A stretch of 64,000 nucleotides of DNA from Mediterraneibacter faecis JCM 15917 (GTDB taxonomy: Bacteria; Bacillota; Clostridia; Lachnospirales; Lachnospiraceae): assembly GCA_001312505.1 (NCBI GenBank), contig BBDW01000005.1, positions 1 to 64,000 of the forward strand, in the 5' to 3' direction. The position numbers were made by a program, and so were the translations under genes. Below, piece by piece: positions 45,572 through 56,568 of the stretch. Every line of letters starts with the position of its first letter. Within the stretch, counting starts at the first letter, position 1. The notes beneath the pieces are model-generated. The model saw only the letters and a list, made by a program, of their open reading frames with translations. It was not told the origin of the DNA and did no database searches.

Positions 45572-46783
45572 ATGCCTAAAACGATAGTTGAGATTAATTG
45601 CAGCACAGTTGGAAGCACTGGACGCATTATGTTTATGATTGCTAAAGAGGCAAGAAAAGCAGGATTTAAAGTATATACATGCTCAGCAGTTCATGGAAAT
45701 GAAAAGAAAATAGAAGAACAAAATCATATATATATCGGAAATAAACTTGACAAAAGACTTCACCTCTTGATGGCAAAAAAGACCGGCTACAATGGTTGTT
45801 TCTCCCATTTGATAACAGGGCTGTTTCTAAGGAAACTAGATGACATAAAGCCGGATCTTATACATTTTCACAATTTACATAACTGCTATATTAACCTGCC
45901 GATGCTTTTTAACTATATAAAAAAGAGAAATATTCCAGTAGTATGGACATTACATGATTGTTGGCCGTATACAGGACATTGTCCATACTATGATTATGTG
46001 AATTGTAGCAAGTGGGAGAGTACGTGTCAGGAGTGTCCGCAAATAAAGGGCTACCCGTATAGTGATGTTGACCGTACAAAAGAAATGTTTCAAAAAAAGA
46101 AAGAATGGTTTACGGGTGCGAATATTACAATTGTGACGCCTTCTGAATGGCTTGGTTCGGAGGTGAAAAGGTCTTTTTTAGCGGAATACCCTGTTAAGGT
46201 CATTAATAATGGAATAGATTTGAATATTTTTGCACCGACAGATTCTGAATTTAAAAAAGTTCATAATATAGAAAATAACTTTATGGTTCTTGGTGTTGCA
46301 AGTGCATGGGCACCACGCAAAGGATTAGATGTATTTGTTAAGTTGGCTGAAACATTGCCAGATGAATACACAATAGTTATCGTTGGCATTGGGGAAAAGG
46401 AAAAAGATAATTTACCGGCAAATATGGTTTGTATAACACATACTAACAATCAGAAAGAACTCGCTGAAATTTATTCGGTAGCAGATATTTTTGTGAATCC
46501 AACGCGCGAAGAAAATTTTCCAACGACTAATATTGAAGCGCTAGCATGTGGAACGGGAGTTATTACTTACAAAACTGGCGGAAGCCCAGAAATTATTGAT
46601 GAAGAAACAGGAATAGTTGTTGAGAAAGATGACTACGAGGCATTAAAACAAGCAATTTTCAGAGTAAAAAAAGAGGGCTTGTTTAGAAAAGAAAAATGCA
46701 GAGAGAGAGCAATGAAATATTCATGTAAGGAAAAATATAAAGAATATGTTGAACTGTTCAAAGGCATATTGGAAGGGAGATAA
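45572..46783 (+). CDS. Glycosyltransferase family 4 with Cys-rich insert (paralogue 2)
   Basis: TLHDCWPYTGHCPYYDYVNC and KWESTCQECPQIKGYP match the Cys/His insert of the gene at 40272. KVINNGIDLNIFAPT and IEALACGTGVITYKTGGSPE bind the donor. 403 aa from ATG 45572, intact frame. The two enzymes agree along most of their length and likely arose by duplication, adding similar sugars. Confidence 0.9.
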   Translation: MPKTIVEINCSTVGSTGRIMFMIAKEARKAGFKVYTCSAVHGNEKKIEEQNHIYIGNKLDKRLHLLMAKKTGYNGCFSHLITGLFLRKLDDIKPDLIHFHNLHNCYINLPMLFNYIKKRNIPVVWTLHDCWPYTGHCPYYDYVNCSKWESTCQECPQIKGYPYSDVDRTKEMFQKKKEWFTGANITIVTPSEWLGSEVKRSFLAEYPVKVINNGIDLNIFAPTDSEFKKVHNIENNFMVLGVASAWAPRKGLDVFVKLAETLPDEYTIVIVGIGEKEKDNLPANMVCITHTNNQKELAEIYSVADIFVNPTREENFPTTNIEALACGTGVITYKTGGSPEIIDEETGIVVEKDDYEALKQAIFRVKKEGLFRKEKCRERAMKYSCKEKYKEYVELFKGILEGR

Positions 46784-46785
46784 AG

Positions 46786-48135
46786 GTGTCAATACTTGCG
46801 TTTATTATTATACTTTTAGCCTTTTGCGGTTGCTATGTTAGTTATGCTAAGTACAACTCGGCACTCCATCCAATTTTTCTATATAATGCATTGTGGCTTA
46901 TTGTGACCATAGTATTACAGATTAATACTATGGAGTGGTACCCGTTAGGAAATGATGTTTATGCAATATTGCTTATCGGACTGATTTCGTTTGATTTCGG
47001 GGGGGGTCTACTAATTGGTTATGGAACAATTAACAAATCTTCAATATATATCAATACATACATTGAAGAATGCGAGAATGATGAGATAGACTATAGAAAA
47101 GTTGGAAATCGTCTGCTGATGATCCAACTAGTTTTGACGCTTATAAGTATCCCACTCTTTCTCAGAGGGCTATCTTATGTGCAAAGATATGGAATGTCCG
47201 TTATGAGAAATATTTTTGCAAATGGCGTGGAAGAAGGTTATATGACAGCTGCAGAAAGAATTCTTTTCTTACATCTAGGAATTTTTCCTGCTATGCAAAC
47301 ATGTTCTTTTATTCAGGTGTTTCTGTGGGCAAAGGGCAAAATAAAAGGTTGGAATTTGATAGCTAGTATTATTGATTTGGTTATAGTTGTAGTATCAACA
47401 GTAGGTAGATGGGAAGTATTTTATTTTGCGTTGGCAATGCTTTGCGCTTACATGCTCAATAAAAGCCCTAGCGACTCGGGAATGAGCATAGGAAAACAGA
47501 AAAAAATCCGAAGAAGGATTAGAATGATAATTGTAATAGCGATTATTGCACTTGCCAGTGTGACGATTCAAAGACATAAAGTTATTGGAAATATTTTTGA
47601 ATCAATTCTAAATATCGTTGCAGGTTATTTTTGCTGTGGACCAGCACTTTTGCAAGTTATGCTAAAAAATCCAGTGTCATCAGGAATTTCCGCTTGGCAT
47701 TGGGGACAGGCTATATTTGGAGGCCTTCTTGGATGTATCAATTATATTCTGCAGATAGTTACATTTAAGAGAGTTCATTTAAACCTTTATGACACTCAAG
47801 CGTATGCTGCTGAGTTTTATGCCGTTAGTGCCCATCAGAGTATGAACGCATATCCAACATGGTACTATTATTTCATGCAGGATTTTGGATATCTTGGAGT
47901 TGTTCTTGTGACTGCTATTATTGCAGGAATTTCTGTGAGAATATACCGAAAAGCAAAAAGAAATCCATCAATTAACAACCAACTAGCATATTTTTATGTT
48001 CTGCACGTTATTTTGTTTGCGTCAGTTTGGTGGGAACTGAGAAGATCGGATATTGTAGCAACAATTTTGCACAATCTTTGGATTATGCCATTGATTGGAT
48101 TAAGTATACGAGGAAAAAAGAATGGGAAAGTCTAG
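46786..48135 (+). CDS. O-antigen/polysaccharide polymerase (Wzy-like)
   Basis: 449 aa with about ten to twelve membrane helices and a large outer loop with YAAEFYAVSAHQSMNAYPTW. Wzy proteins are recognised by topology and context, not motif, and both fit: it lies between a glycosyltransferase and the flippase. GTG start after AGATAAAG. A G8 at 46999 gives FGGGLLIG. Its end overlaps the flippase start. Confidence 0.8.
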   Translation: MSILAFIIILLAFCGCYVSYAKYNSALHPIFLYNALWLIVTIVLQINTMEWYPLGNDVYAILLIGLISFDFGGGLLIGYGTINKSSIYINTYIEECENDEIDYRKVGNRLLMIQLVLTLISIPLFLRGLSYVQRYGMSVMRNIFANGVEEGYMTAAERILFLHLGIFPAMQTCSFIQVFLWAKGKIKGWNLIASIIDLVIVVVSTVGRWEVFYFALAMLCAYMLNKSPSDSGMSIGKQKKIRRRIRMIIVIAIIALASVTIQRHKVIGNIFESILNIVAGYFCCGPALLQVMLKNPVSSGISAWHWGQAIFGGLLGCINYILQIVTFKRVHLNLYDTQAYAAEFYAVSAHQSMNAYPTWYYYFMQDFGYLGVVLVTAIIAGISVRIYRKAKRNPSINNQLAYFYVLHVILFASVWWELRRSDIVATILHNLWIMPLIGLSIRGKKNGKV

Positions 48136-49638
48136 GAGTGCAAATTCTGTTAGAAACGTTTCATTTGGTTTTGCACAGCAGCTAATAACGCTTGTGTTGG
48201 CTTTTGTGACAAGGACAATATTTGTAAGAAAATTAGGAGCTGAGTACACGGGGGGGTAAATGGCCTTTATGCAAATATTCTTACTCTATTGTCCTTAGCA
48301 GAACTGGGAATAGGAAATGTTTTAACGTATAGTTTATATGGTGCTTTACATGATAATGACCATGAAAAATTAAAGCAGTTTATAAGTTATTATCGAAAAT
48401 TATATCGCTATATAGCGGCAACGGTAACCGTAGTGGGTTTAGTCATCGTTCCTTTTTTAGGGCAACTGGTTAAAAGTACATTACCTCACAATGAAGTTGT
48501 TCTGTACTATTTATTGTTTCTGTGTAATTCAGTAGTATCTTATTTTGTGATGTTTAAGGTAACGCTGCTTCGAGCAGATCAAAAGGAGTACATCAGAAAC
48601 ATTGTGGCGACAATCTGCTTGTTACTTCAGTATGTATTACAGATTGCCTTTTTATATGTTAACAATAATTACACGACATACTTAATCATCCAGATCTTTT
48701 TTACAATTATGCAGAATGCTGTCTGCAATGTAATAGCGAATAAGTATTATCCTTTTTTAAAGGAGTATACAAAAGAAACGAATCTTATAGACAAAAAAGG
48801 GTTAATCAGTGATGTGAAGTCTATGTTCGTTTATAAGGTTTCAAATGTTGTAGTAACGAGCACAGATAATATTCTGATTTCGATGCTGCTTGGAACAATA
48901 TATGTTGGTTTTTATTCTAACTACAGTATGATTATCAACTACATTGCGACTTTTATTAATTTGATGATAACTGGTTTGATTGCAAGTCTTGGCAATCTGA
49001 ATGCGGATAATGACTCAGAGCATTCATATAGTGTGTTCAAGGGCATGGTTTACTTATTTGGCGTTATAACAATTTTTTGCTCAGTCTGTGTTCTTAATGC
49101 AATCCAAGGTTTTATACCAATTTGGGTTGGACGTGAATATGTTTTGGGAAAAGATGTGCTGATTGCAATACTTGTGACTTTTTATGTTACACATGCGTTT
49201 GATCCAACATGGATGTTCTGCGAAACAATGGGGCTTTTTAAAGAACGTAAAAATGCAATGGTGATTAATGCGATTCTTAATATTCTGTTGTCCTTAGTAT
49301 TAGCTAAGCCTTTTGGAATGTCAGGAATTCTTGGAGCGACAGCAATTGCAAGAGTTTTGACGATTGTATGGTGGGAACCGTATATTCTGTTTAAGAAAAA
49401 ATTTAAAAGGCCTTTGGTAGATTATTTTAAACAGCAGGCTGGAATCATTGGTAGTAATGTTCTGATTGTGATTATTTCATATATGCTCTGCTCTTTTGTA
49501 TCAGAATCGTTTATAGGTCTTGTTGTGCGCGTTGTGATTAGTGGTTTGACAGTACTTTTAGTTGAACTGATTTTCATGAGAAAGACAGAAGAATTTGCGT
49601 GGGCAAAAAACAAGGTAAAACAGATCATACATAGGTAG
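48122..49638 (+). CDS. Polysaccharide flippase (Wzx/MATE-like), frameshifted
   Basis: MGKSRSANSVRNVSFGFAQQ, FVTRTIFVRKLGAEYTG, then after a G7 at 48250 (expected G5) VNGLYANILTLLSLAELGIG and about twelve hydrophobic helices. Repaired length 504 aa. ATG 48122 lies within the last codons of the polymerase. Moves lipid-linked repeat units to the outer face. Confidence 0.88.
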
Positions 49639-49658
49639 TAAACGGGGGGGAGAAGAGG

Positions 49659-50625
49659 ATGGAGAGAAACAAACAAGTTGATATTATTCGGGGGGGGCAA
49701 TCCTCCTCGTAGTTTTAGAGCACGCCCTTGGAACAAGTGATAATTTTTTTGCAAAAATTATATTGTCATTTCATATGCCAGCGTTTTTCATATTGTCTGG
49801 CTATTTGGCTCACGAAAAAATTACAGGAAATTTTGATGCTGTAATAAAGAAAAAAATCAAAAGACTATTAATACCGCAGCTTACATTGGCAATCTTATCA
49901 CTTTTGTATAATTTCTTTATTGGAAAGCTAGTGTTGCATACAGCTACAGCTGAGGAACTCAGCTTTTTTTATTGCTTTTTCAGATGGTGGTTTTTACTAG
50001 TGATGGCACAAGTGATCATTGCTTGGGAAGTGCTAACCCGTATATGTAAAAATCACTTAATTGAAGCAGAAGGTATCTTGCTTGGTGTTTGTATAATTTA
50101 TACCATTGTTGTTCCGCAGGGAGTGTCTGGTCCATTATATATTGCAGTGACGCCAGTTGCTTTTGGATATTATCTTGCTGGAAACATGATACATAAAGCG
50201 GGAACAATCCTTAAGGATAGGCAAATGGGTGAAAAGATTACCGGGAAGGGTAATATTGTTCTACTGCTTGTCGGCTGTGCGCTTATAACAGTATTGTCGC
50301 TGTACAATAAACCTGTTTGATGTATGAAAATAGTTATGGCAATGTACCGATTAGTTTGGTGACAGCGTTTTTAGGATATTATATTTTAAGTGATGTAGCC
50401 AAGTTGATGCATGAAAATACCTTTTTACAGTGGTGTGGAAAAAATTCGATTATTATTTATGTAATTCATTTTTCTATAGTGCAGGGAACGCGCGGGATTC
50501 TTGTCCGATTATTACCACTGCCGATGGAAATTTTAGGTTGGATTGTTTTTGTAGTAGCAGGACTAATTGTTTTAGCAGTAGGAAAAATCTGTGAAAGACA
50601 TTTTATGTTTGCATTTGGTAAATAA
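49659..50625 (+). CDS. Membrane acyltransferase (Acyl_transf_3 family), two frameshifts
   Basis: After correcting a G8 at 49690 and a missing T near 50307, the protein reads MERNKQVDIIRG, AILLVVLEHALGTSDNFF (catalytic-type His), ILSFHMPAFFILSGYLAHEK and about ten membrane helices ending VGKICERHFMFAFGK. About 321 aa. Probably O-acetylates the polysaccharide. A second G run, G7 at 49644, lies in its ribosome site. Confidence 0.83.
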
Positions 50626-50647
50626 ATTTTGAGGGAGAGTTTGGAAC

Positions 50648-51795
50648 ATGAGTCGTAGAAAACGGGGGGGGTACCGCAGTAACTCCCGGAAAAATCTGAT
50701 ATACGGAATAGTAATTGTTATATTAGCAGCACTGCTAGGTGTCCTTTTGTGGATGAGTAAGGTGGAAGACGATAAGCGGTCAGCAGAACTTCAAGCACTT
50801 AATAAAAAACTATATCAAGAGGAACAAGATAAACAGACCGCCTTGAAACAGCAGGAAGCAGAAGATAGCTTTTATCAGAAGTTGGCAGATGGATTTGATG
50901 TGAATGTGCTGATCGTAGGTGACTCCATTGGTGAGGGCGCAGGTACAGAGACAGATGGACAACAGTGGTTTAAACAGCTGCAGACATATCTCCAGAACGT
51001 AAATAAAGGCAAAGTTCGGTAACCAATGTATCTATGGGTGGAAATACCTCTTACGCCGGTTATGTTCGGACAATGGCTTTAAATGATGATGTAGATTATG
51101 ATCTGGCAATTATCTGTTATGGTCAGAATGATAGAACAGATGGCTTCTCCACGAACTACGAATCTATCATCCGAACTATCAGAACTAAGTACCCAGATTG
51201 CTCTATCATCTCTATTCTGGAATCCTCTCAGCGTGAGTATACGGAGAAAATGACTACTATTCAGAGCATCTGTGAGCATTATGGAATTCCAGTGGCAGAT
51301 ACAATCGATGCCTTTAACAATTCTGGCAAAGCTTATGATGACTTGTCCAGTGATGGTGTTCATCCGAACGATGCCGGACAGGAAATCTACTTTGAAACTG
51401 TCAAGGCAGTTATTGACGATAATGTAGCTGCTTCCACCGGAAAGATGAAAGACACTGATGTGATCAATGCTGATGTGCATAAGTTCGACAACTTTGTCTG
51501 GTACGATGCAAGTTCGGATTTTGAGCAGGTAGATGATACTACCTTTACCATCAGCACAAGTGCGTCTGGCATACTGGGTATCGACTATACCTACGAATCC
51601 GGAGATAACAAAGCAGATATCTATGTAGATGGAGAACTGTTTGAATCCCCAACGGTAACATTTGATTATGACTTCTCTCAGAGACATATCCTAGTAGTCA
51701 GCGATGACTGCACCGTGAAGAACGAAATTAAGGTAGTGTTTACCAGTAAAGAGCAGGCCGATGGCTTCAAAGGAATGTGCTTTAGCTGGGAGTAA
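50648..51795 (+). CDS. Membrane-anchored SGNH hydrolase (frameshifted)
   Basis: Basic start KRGGYRSNSRKN, one helix (LIYGIVIVILAALLGVLLWM), a Gln/Glu coiled coil, then the SGNH blocks VLIVGDSIGEGAG (Ser), VSMGGNTSYAG, CYGQND and SSDGVHPNDAG (Asp-His). A C-terminal beta domain follows from about residue 290. A missing T near 51014 breaks the frame between blocks I and II; repaired length 382 aa. Likely deacylates or esterifies the polymer outside the cell, alongside the acyltransferase. Confidence 0.87.
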
Positions 51796-51820
51796 AGGGA
51801 TAAGACAATAGGAAACAAGG

Positions 51821-51880
51821 CCGTGTGATTTCTCACACGGTAGCTGCTCGAAAAATGCACACCGCTACGAGGCGAGCAGC
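51821..51880 (+). terminator. Two hairpins after the SGNH gene
   Basis: CCGTGTGA/TCACACGG (51821-51840) and GCTGCTCG/CGAGCAGC (51843-51880). No strong T run. They probably mark the end of the main transcript; nothing else is visible in 51881-52052. Confidence 0.5.
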
Positions 51881-52052
51881 AGGCAACACAGCGGAAGCTG
51901 TGGCGAAGATGCGATTATTAGAATTGAAGATAAAAAATTGTTGCCAAGAGTAATAGAAGCTTGAGACAGGCGATAGCTGTTTGAGTTAACAAAAAAAGAA
52001 ATTGTATTCAACTTTTTGTTAAGCAAACTTTTCTCGGAGGAAGACAGGCGAG

Positions 52053-52965
52053 ATGAGTAGAGTAATTATAATATATTCTGTAATAATTTTTGCAGGGGTA
52101 ATATCTTTTTTTGTAGGGAGTAGATATGCTTTTCAGAAAGCCTGTAAGCGGAGGACTTCGCATCCGGTGAATTTAGAAACGGCAGATGATGAACAGAATA
52201 GTTTGTCTACAAAAAATGAAAAAATAATAATTACGGCATCAGATGGAGTGAGATTAGTAGGCTATTTTTATGAAAGAAAGAAAAATGCACCGATTGTGAT
52301 TTTCTTTAACGGGCTTTGGAGCACTGGATTTGTAAATGGAAAACCAATTTACAGGATTACTGAGAAACATAATTGGAATTTGCTTTTAGCTACTTTAAGA
52401 GCGCATGGTGAGAGTGGGGGGGGAGAATATTCTACATTTGGTGCGTTAGAGAAATATGATTGTCGTGATTGGGTGAGTTGGGCAAGAAAGAGATTTGGAA
52501 CTGAATCTTTGATATTTCTAATGGGAATTTCTATGGGTGGAGCCATAGCTATGCTGAGTAGTAATTTAGAAGGTATGGAATGTGTGCGTGGCATCATCGA
52601 TGAAGGTGGATATACCTCGCCGTTAGAAATGATAGAAATCAATAGTAGAGATAAGCTGCAAAGCAAATTTTGGTGAGAATATTCTCAGAACTCGTTAATG
52701 TTGGGGCAAGAATATGGGGAGATGTAATTTGAGAGGTGTTGATGCGTGTAAAGCACTGATGAACACGAAAATTCCAGTTTTAATTATTCATGGCGATAAA
52801 GATACGCAAGCACCGGTAGCAATGGCATATAGACTTAACAATAGTTGTAAAAGCGAAAAGCAAATGCTCATTATACGAGGTGCTGGACATACAGATTGTT
52901 ATAAAATAGATCCGTTAAGATACGAAAATGTGGTGTATGAATTTATAAAGAACCATATTACGTAA
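52053..52965 (+). CDS. Alpha/beta hydrolase with N-terminal membrane anchor (two frameshifts)
   Basis: One N-terminal helix (VIIIYSVIIFAGVISFFVG), then DGVRLVGYFYERKKNAPIVI, RAHGESGGGEYSTFG, LIFLMGISMGGAIAM with the nucleophile Ser, and VLIIHGDKDTQAPV and GAGHTDCYK with the Asp and His. T and A deletions near 52668 and 52724 split it; between them the correct frame reads FSELVNVGARIWGDV. Repaired length 304 aa. A G8 at 52416 adds one Gly. Confidence 0.83.
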
Positions 52966-53030
52966 ATTAAACGTTTACAAATTTGAAAATAGGAGAAAAG
53001 TAAGGCGTAGTAGGAAAGGGGGAGCAACTT

Positions 53031-53894
53031 ATGGACAAAGAATTATTCAATCCACAATCTTCATCCGTAAGTTCCTCCCGAATCATTTACACCCCCCCAT
53101 CAACCTTTGCCCGGACATCCTTGCTCCATTTGCAGGAGGTCGGCTCTTTGCAGGCTGTTCACCCACATGTATCCCAGAGAGAGGATTTGATGTCGTTTCT
53201 TTGCTTCATCGTTCTGTCTGGCGAGGGAGAACTTTCCTATGAGGAGCAAACATATCAGCTGAGCGAGGGAGACTGTGTGTTCATCGACTGTCGAAAAGCG
53301 TATAGCCATTCAACCTCCGACAATCTCTGGTCGCTCCAATGGTGTCACTTCTATGCACCGTCTCTTCCAGCTGTGTATGAGAAGTACAAAGAGCGAGGCG
53401 GTCGGCCTGTGTTTCATCCAGATGATTTAACACCATTTACATCGCTTCTAACAGATCTTTACAACTTAGCTTCCTCATCTGATTACATCCGGGATATGCG
53501 GATCAATGAGAAGTTGGGAACTCTGTTGACTCTCCTGATGGAGCAGTCCTGGCATCCAGAGAGCGTAACGGTGAGCCGGAAGAGAATGGAACTGGCGGCT
53601 GTAAAGGAGTATCTGGACGAGTATTATACGGAGAAGCTTACATTGGATGATTTGTCAGAGAAGTTTTTCATCAACAAGTTCTATCTGTCCAAAATCTTCA
53701 AAGAGACTTACGGAACGACGGTCAACAACTATCTGATCTCAAAGCGGATTACCAGAGCGAAGCAGCTGCTTCGATTCACGGATATGACTGTGGATGAAGT
53801 TGGTGCTGCGGTCGGCATGGGAGATGCGAACTACTTCAGCCGGATGTTCCGAAAAGTAGAAGGCATCAGTCCAAGAGAATATCGGAAACTTTAA
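53031..53894 (+). CDS. AraC-family regulator with cupin sensor domain
   Basis: N-terminal AraC_binding cupin (LSGEGELSYEEQTYQLSEGD), then two helix-turn-helix motifs: LTLDDLSEKFFINKFYLSKI with FKETYGTTVNNYLISKRITR, and MTVDEVGAAVGMGDANYFSR with MFRKVEGISPREYRKL. 287 aa. A C7 at 53092 gives YTPPSTF. The final codons run into a partial tandem copy. Effector not known; typical for sugar regulators. Confidence 0.88.
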   Translation: MDKELFNPQSSSVSSSRIIYTPPSTFARTSLLHLQEVGSLQAVHPHVSQREDLMSFLCFIVLSGEGELSYEEQTYQLSEGDCVFIDCRKAYSHSTSDNLWSLQWCHFYAPSLPAVYEKYKERGGRPVFHPDDLTPFTSLLTDLYNLASSSDYIRDMRINEKLGTLLTLLMEQSWHPESVTVSRKRMELAAVKEYLDEYYTEKLTLDDLSEKFFINKFYLSKIFKETYGTTVNNYLISKRITRAKQLLRFTDMTVDEVGAAVGMGDANYFSRMFRKVEGISPREYRKL

Positions 53895-54361
53895 CGGCCT
53901 TTACCTCTCTTCTGACAGATCTTTACAACTTAGCTTCCTCATCTGACTACATCTGTGACATGCGAATCAATGAGAAGTTGGGGACTCTGTTGACTCTCCT
54001 GATGGAGCAGTCATGGCATCCAGAGAGCGTAACGATATCTCGGAAGCGACTGGAATTAGCAGCCGTGAAGGAGTATTTGGACGAGCATTATATCGAGAAG
54101 CTTACATTGGAAGAGTTGGCAGAAAAGTTCTTTATCAATAAGTTCTACCTGTCCAAAATCTTCAAAGAGACTTACGGAACGACGGTCAACAACTATCTGA
54201 TCTCAAAGCGGATCACCAGAGCCAAGCAGCTGCTTCGCTTCACAGATATGACTGTGGGTGAAGTTGGCGCTGCAGTCGGCATGGGAGATGCGAATTACTT
54301 CAGCCGGATGTTCCGCAAGGAGGAAGGCAGCAGTCCAAGAGAATATCGGAAGCAGTGGTAA
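53891..54361 (+). pseudogene. Truncated tandem copy of the AraC regulator
   Basis: From 53891 the sequence repeats the region starting at about 53428 of the previous gene, about 90 percent alike by eye, beginning exactly at its stop codon. The cupin domain and start are missing. The first usable ATG is 53960, leaving the linker and both helix-turn-helix motifs (KEYLDEHYIEKLTLEELAEK, MFRKEEGSSPREYRKQ). Substitutions indicate an older paralogue fused by deletion rather than a recent duplication. A DNA-binding-only protein could still be made. Confidence 0.75.
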
Positions 54362-54370
54362 AAACATAAG

Positions 54371-54397
54371 ACACAGCGAGAAATCGCTGTGTTTTTC
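54371..54397 (+). terminator. Terminator after the AraC copies
   Basis: ACACAGCGA/TCGCTGTGT with GTTTTTCTT tail. A second, longer hairpin (AAGAGGCAAGAGAAAA, 54425, with its complement to 54461) overlaps the end of the converging gene. Confidence 0.8.
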
Positions 54398-54442
54398 TTA
54401 TGGGCTACTTACGTTGAGAATAACAAGAGGCAAGAGAAAATA

Positions 54443-56093
54443 CTATTTTCTCTTGCCTCTTGCCATCCGTGCAGGATACCATTTTTCAAACCATGCTGTG
54501 AAAAGCCCCATCAATATAGGAATCAGATTATTCACAAGGATAAGTATATTTCCAAACCCGGCTTTCTTAAACAGAAAGGTCCAGATTGCTGTTAGTACAT
54601 ATAGCGTGCCCCATGCCGCGGCAAGAATATAATTTGTCTTCATAAAGAGAGGGTTCTGATGCGCATTTTCACCCCCCATAATTATATTTTACATATGCAG
54701 CGCATAAAGGTTCTTTTGTCAGGCATGAAAGCAGCCAGAAGAGTCCAAATACAAGATATCCGATGTTTGTTGGAAGAACTCCGTTTCCGGTTATATTTGC
54801 CGCTGCAGAAAGTATAGCAACAGCTGCCATAGAGAGCTGATCCCAGATGACAAATTTATGTTTTCTCATAATAAACGGTACTGTTGCGACCACAAGTAGT
54901 GTTATCATAGCTCCGACTTTCGGATGAATAGAAACAGCGATCCAGAACGTAATCCATGGTATCAGCATTGTCGTCATAGAAGGATTTTTCTGTTCAATTG
55001 TATTTTGAGGCGTTTTCTCTGTTTTTTTGACCACAGATGCGCTTCCGAAGATTTTATCCCAATCAATCATCAAGGAAAAGTCGCCGGATACCGTATACAT
55101 CTGTTTTCCCAATGCTTCTGCGCCACCGATTTCTCCACGGGAAATAGCTGACCATACAGTAAAAGGCGTATCTATGCGAGTAGTTGGAGAAAGACGTCCA
55201 TCAGTAAATACTTCGCTTCCTGTCTTGCTAAGCTGAATCTGGTAGGTGTGATCCAAATCGGTAAAGTGAATCTCAAGCACGCGGTCTTTTCCATCGTAGG
55301 CATCTTTATTATAAAGAGCTGCCATTTGCCGGGTAAATACAAGATCATCCGGTTCTTTTTCTCCGGTTGTTTTGCTGATGCCCCAGCTGGCATCTGCCAT
55401 TTTTTCAAACACATCTCTGGAATATAAAAGCGTGTGGAGTATTGCATCTGTTTCTTCAGAGATTGTTCCGGTCATTGCATATTCTGAGCCGGCACATTTT
55501 ACAGTGGAAAGATATTCATCTGTTCTTGCAGACAATTCTTTTACACGGAATAATTCTCCCTGACCACAAAAGATGGTCGTATAATTTCCTTTGCCGAGAA
55601 AATGATCAAACATCCGCAATACACTGTCATAGTTTCCAACAGCAGAATAAAAGCCACAGGTGGAAATCAGAACATGCCTTTTACCTTCCATATCATATCT
55701 GGAGTCATGACTTCCGCTTCCGTATCCGTTCTGTTTTGAACTCATAAAAGGAAGACTCATAGGAAGCTGACGATCGATCAAATTCTTTAAGATACCTGGG
55801 ACATTAAAATAGTACAGTGGAAAAGACCACAGAATAAGATCAGCATCAATCAATTTTTCAATAACCTTTTGCATATCATCCTTGATACAGCATATGCCAG
55901 GCGTTTTCTGCCAGCACGCAAAGCATCCTTTACACGCAGCTATATTCATTGAAGCTACATGGAGTTCATCGATGGAGATGCTTTCTTCATCATCCGTACA
56001 TCCATTTTTAAATCCTTCAATAAAACTGTATGCAAGCTTTAATGAATTACTTCTTTTACCTTTAGGACTCCCATTGATCAGAAGTATCTTCAT
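54443..56093 (-). CDS. Flavodoxin-SCP2-membrane fusion protein (frameshifted)
   Basis: N-terminal flavodoxin-like reductase (LLINGSPKGKRSNSLKLAYS, CKGCFACWQKTPGICCIKDD, WSFPLYYFNVPGILKNLIDR), then an SCP2-like domain (about residues 275-345, ending GKQMYTVSGDFSLMIDWDKI), then about five membrane helices. A C6 at 54672 on the plus strand (expected C5) gives an early stop at YNYGG; repaired, the protein continues through ENAHQNPLFMKTNYILA to 54443, for 549 aa. The SCP2 part suggests lipid or quinone binding near the membrane. Role unknown. Confidence 0.75.
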
Positions 56094-56211
56094 GCTTTCA
56101 TCCCTCCAAATTCGTACATAATAATAAAGTATAAGAGGTGCTTACAAAATCCGCAACCTGAATTTCGCAAAATTGTTGTAAAGTATTATGGAAAAGTGAT
56201 ATTATGATCTA

Positions 56212-56568
56212 ATGAGGAAACAGCAGGAAAAATTAAGTGAGGAGCATTTATGGGATATGATCCTCAGTTATCAAAACATAACGTTTAAAACATATTCCGG
56301 TTTGTCGTTCACCTATGAAGTGCGAAAAGGAAGAAATGGTGAATATACAAAAGAACTTTGGATTGACCGCAGGGAAAAAAGTAAAAGTCTGGCCTGGAGT
56401 TCGGTGAGGCTGGCATTTCATAATATAAAGCAGACAGGAGAAATAGTTGAAAGGCCGAAGGCTCTTGGAGATATCAGGGGGGGCGTTACCTACATTTATG
56501 GAATGTTTTATCGATTTGGACTGATTGATGTACCGGATAAAGTGAAAGAAAAAATGAAGGAAGTATGA
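56212..56568 (+). CDS. Conserved hypothetical protein upstream of ttcA
   Basis: 118 aa, no membrane segment. KTYSGLSFTYEVRKGRNGEY, KSLAWSSVRLAFHNIKQTGE and DIRGGVTYIYGMFYRFGLID are its most distinctive parts; a G7 at 56477 adds a Gly to RGVTYIYG. It overlaps the thiolase-like neighbour TtcA by four bases (ATGA), so the two are coupled. I recall this pairing in other Clostridia but know no function. It may help tRNA modification. Confidence 0.65.
   Translation: MRKQQEKLSEEHLWDMILSYQNITFKTYSGLSFTYEVRKGRNGEYTKELWIDRREKSKSLAWSSVRLAFHNIKQTGEIVERPKALGDIRGGVTYIYGMFYRFGLIDVPDKVKEKMKEV

Noticed and set aside
53031..54361. Two complete AraC genes
   Set aside because: The second lacks start and sensor domain and begins exactly at the stop of the first.
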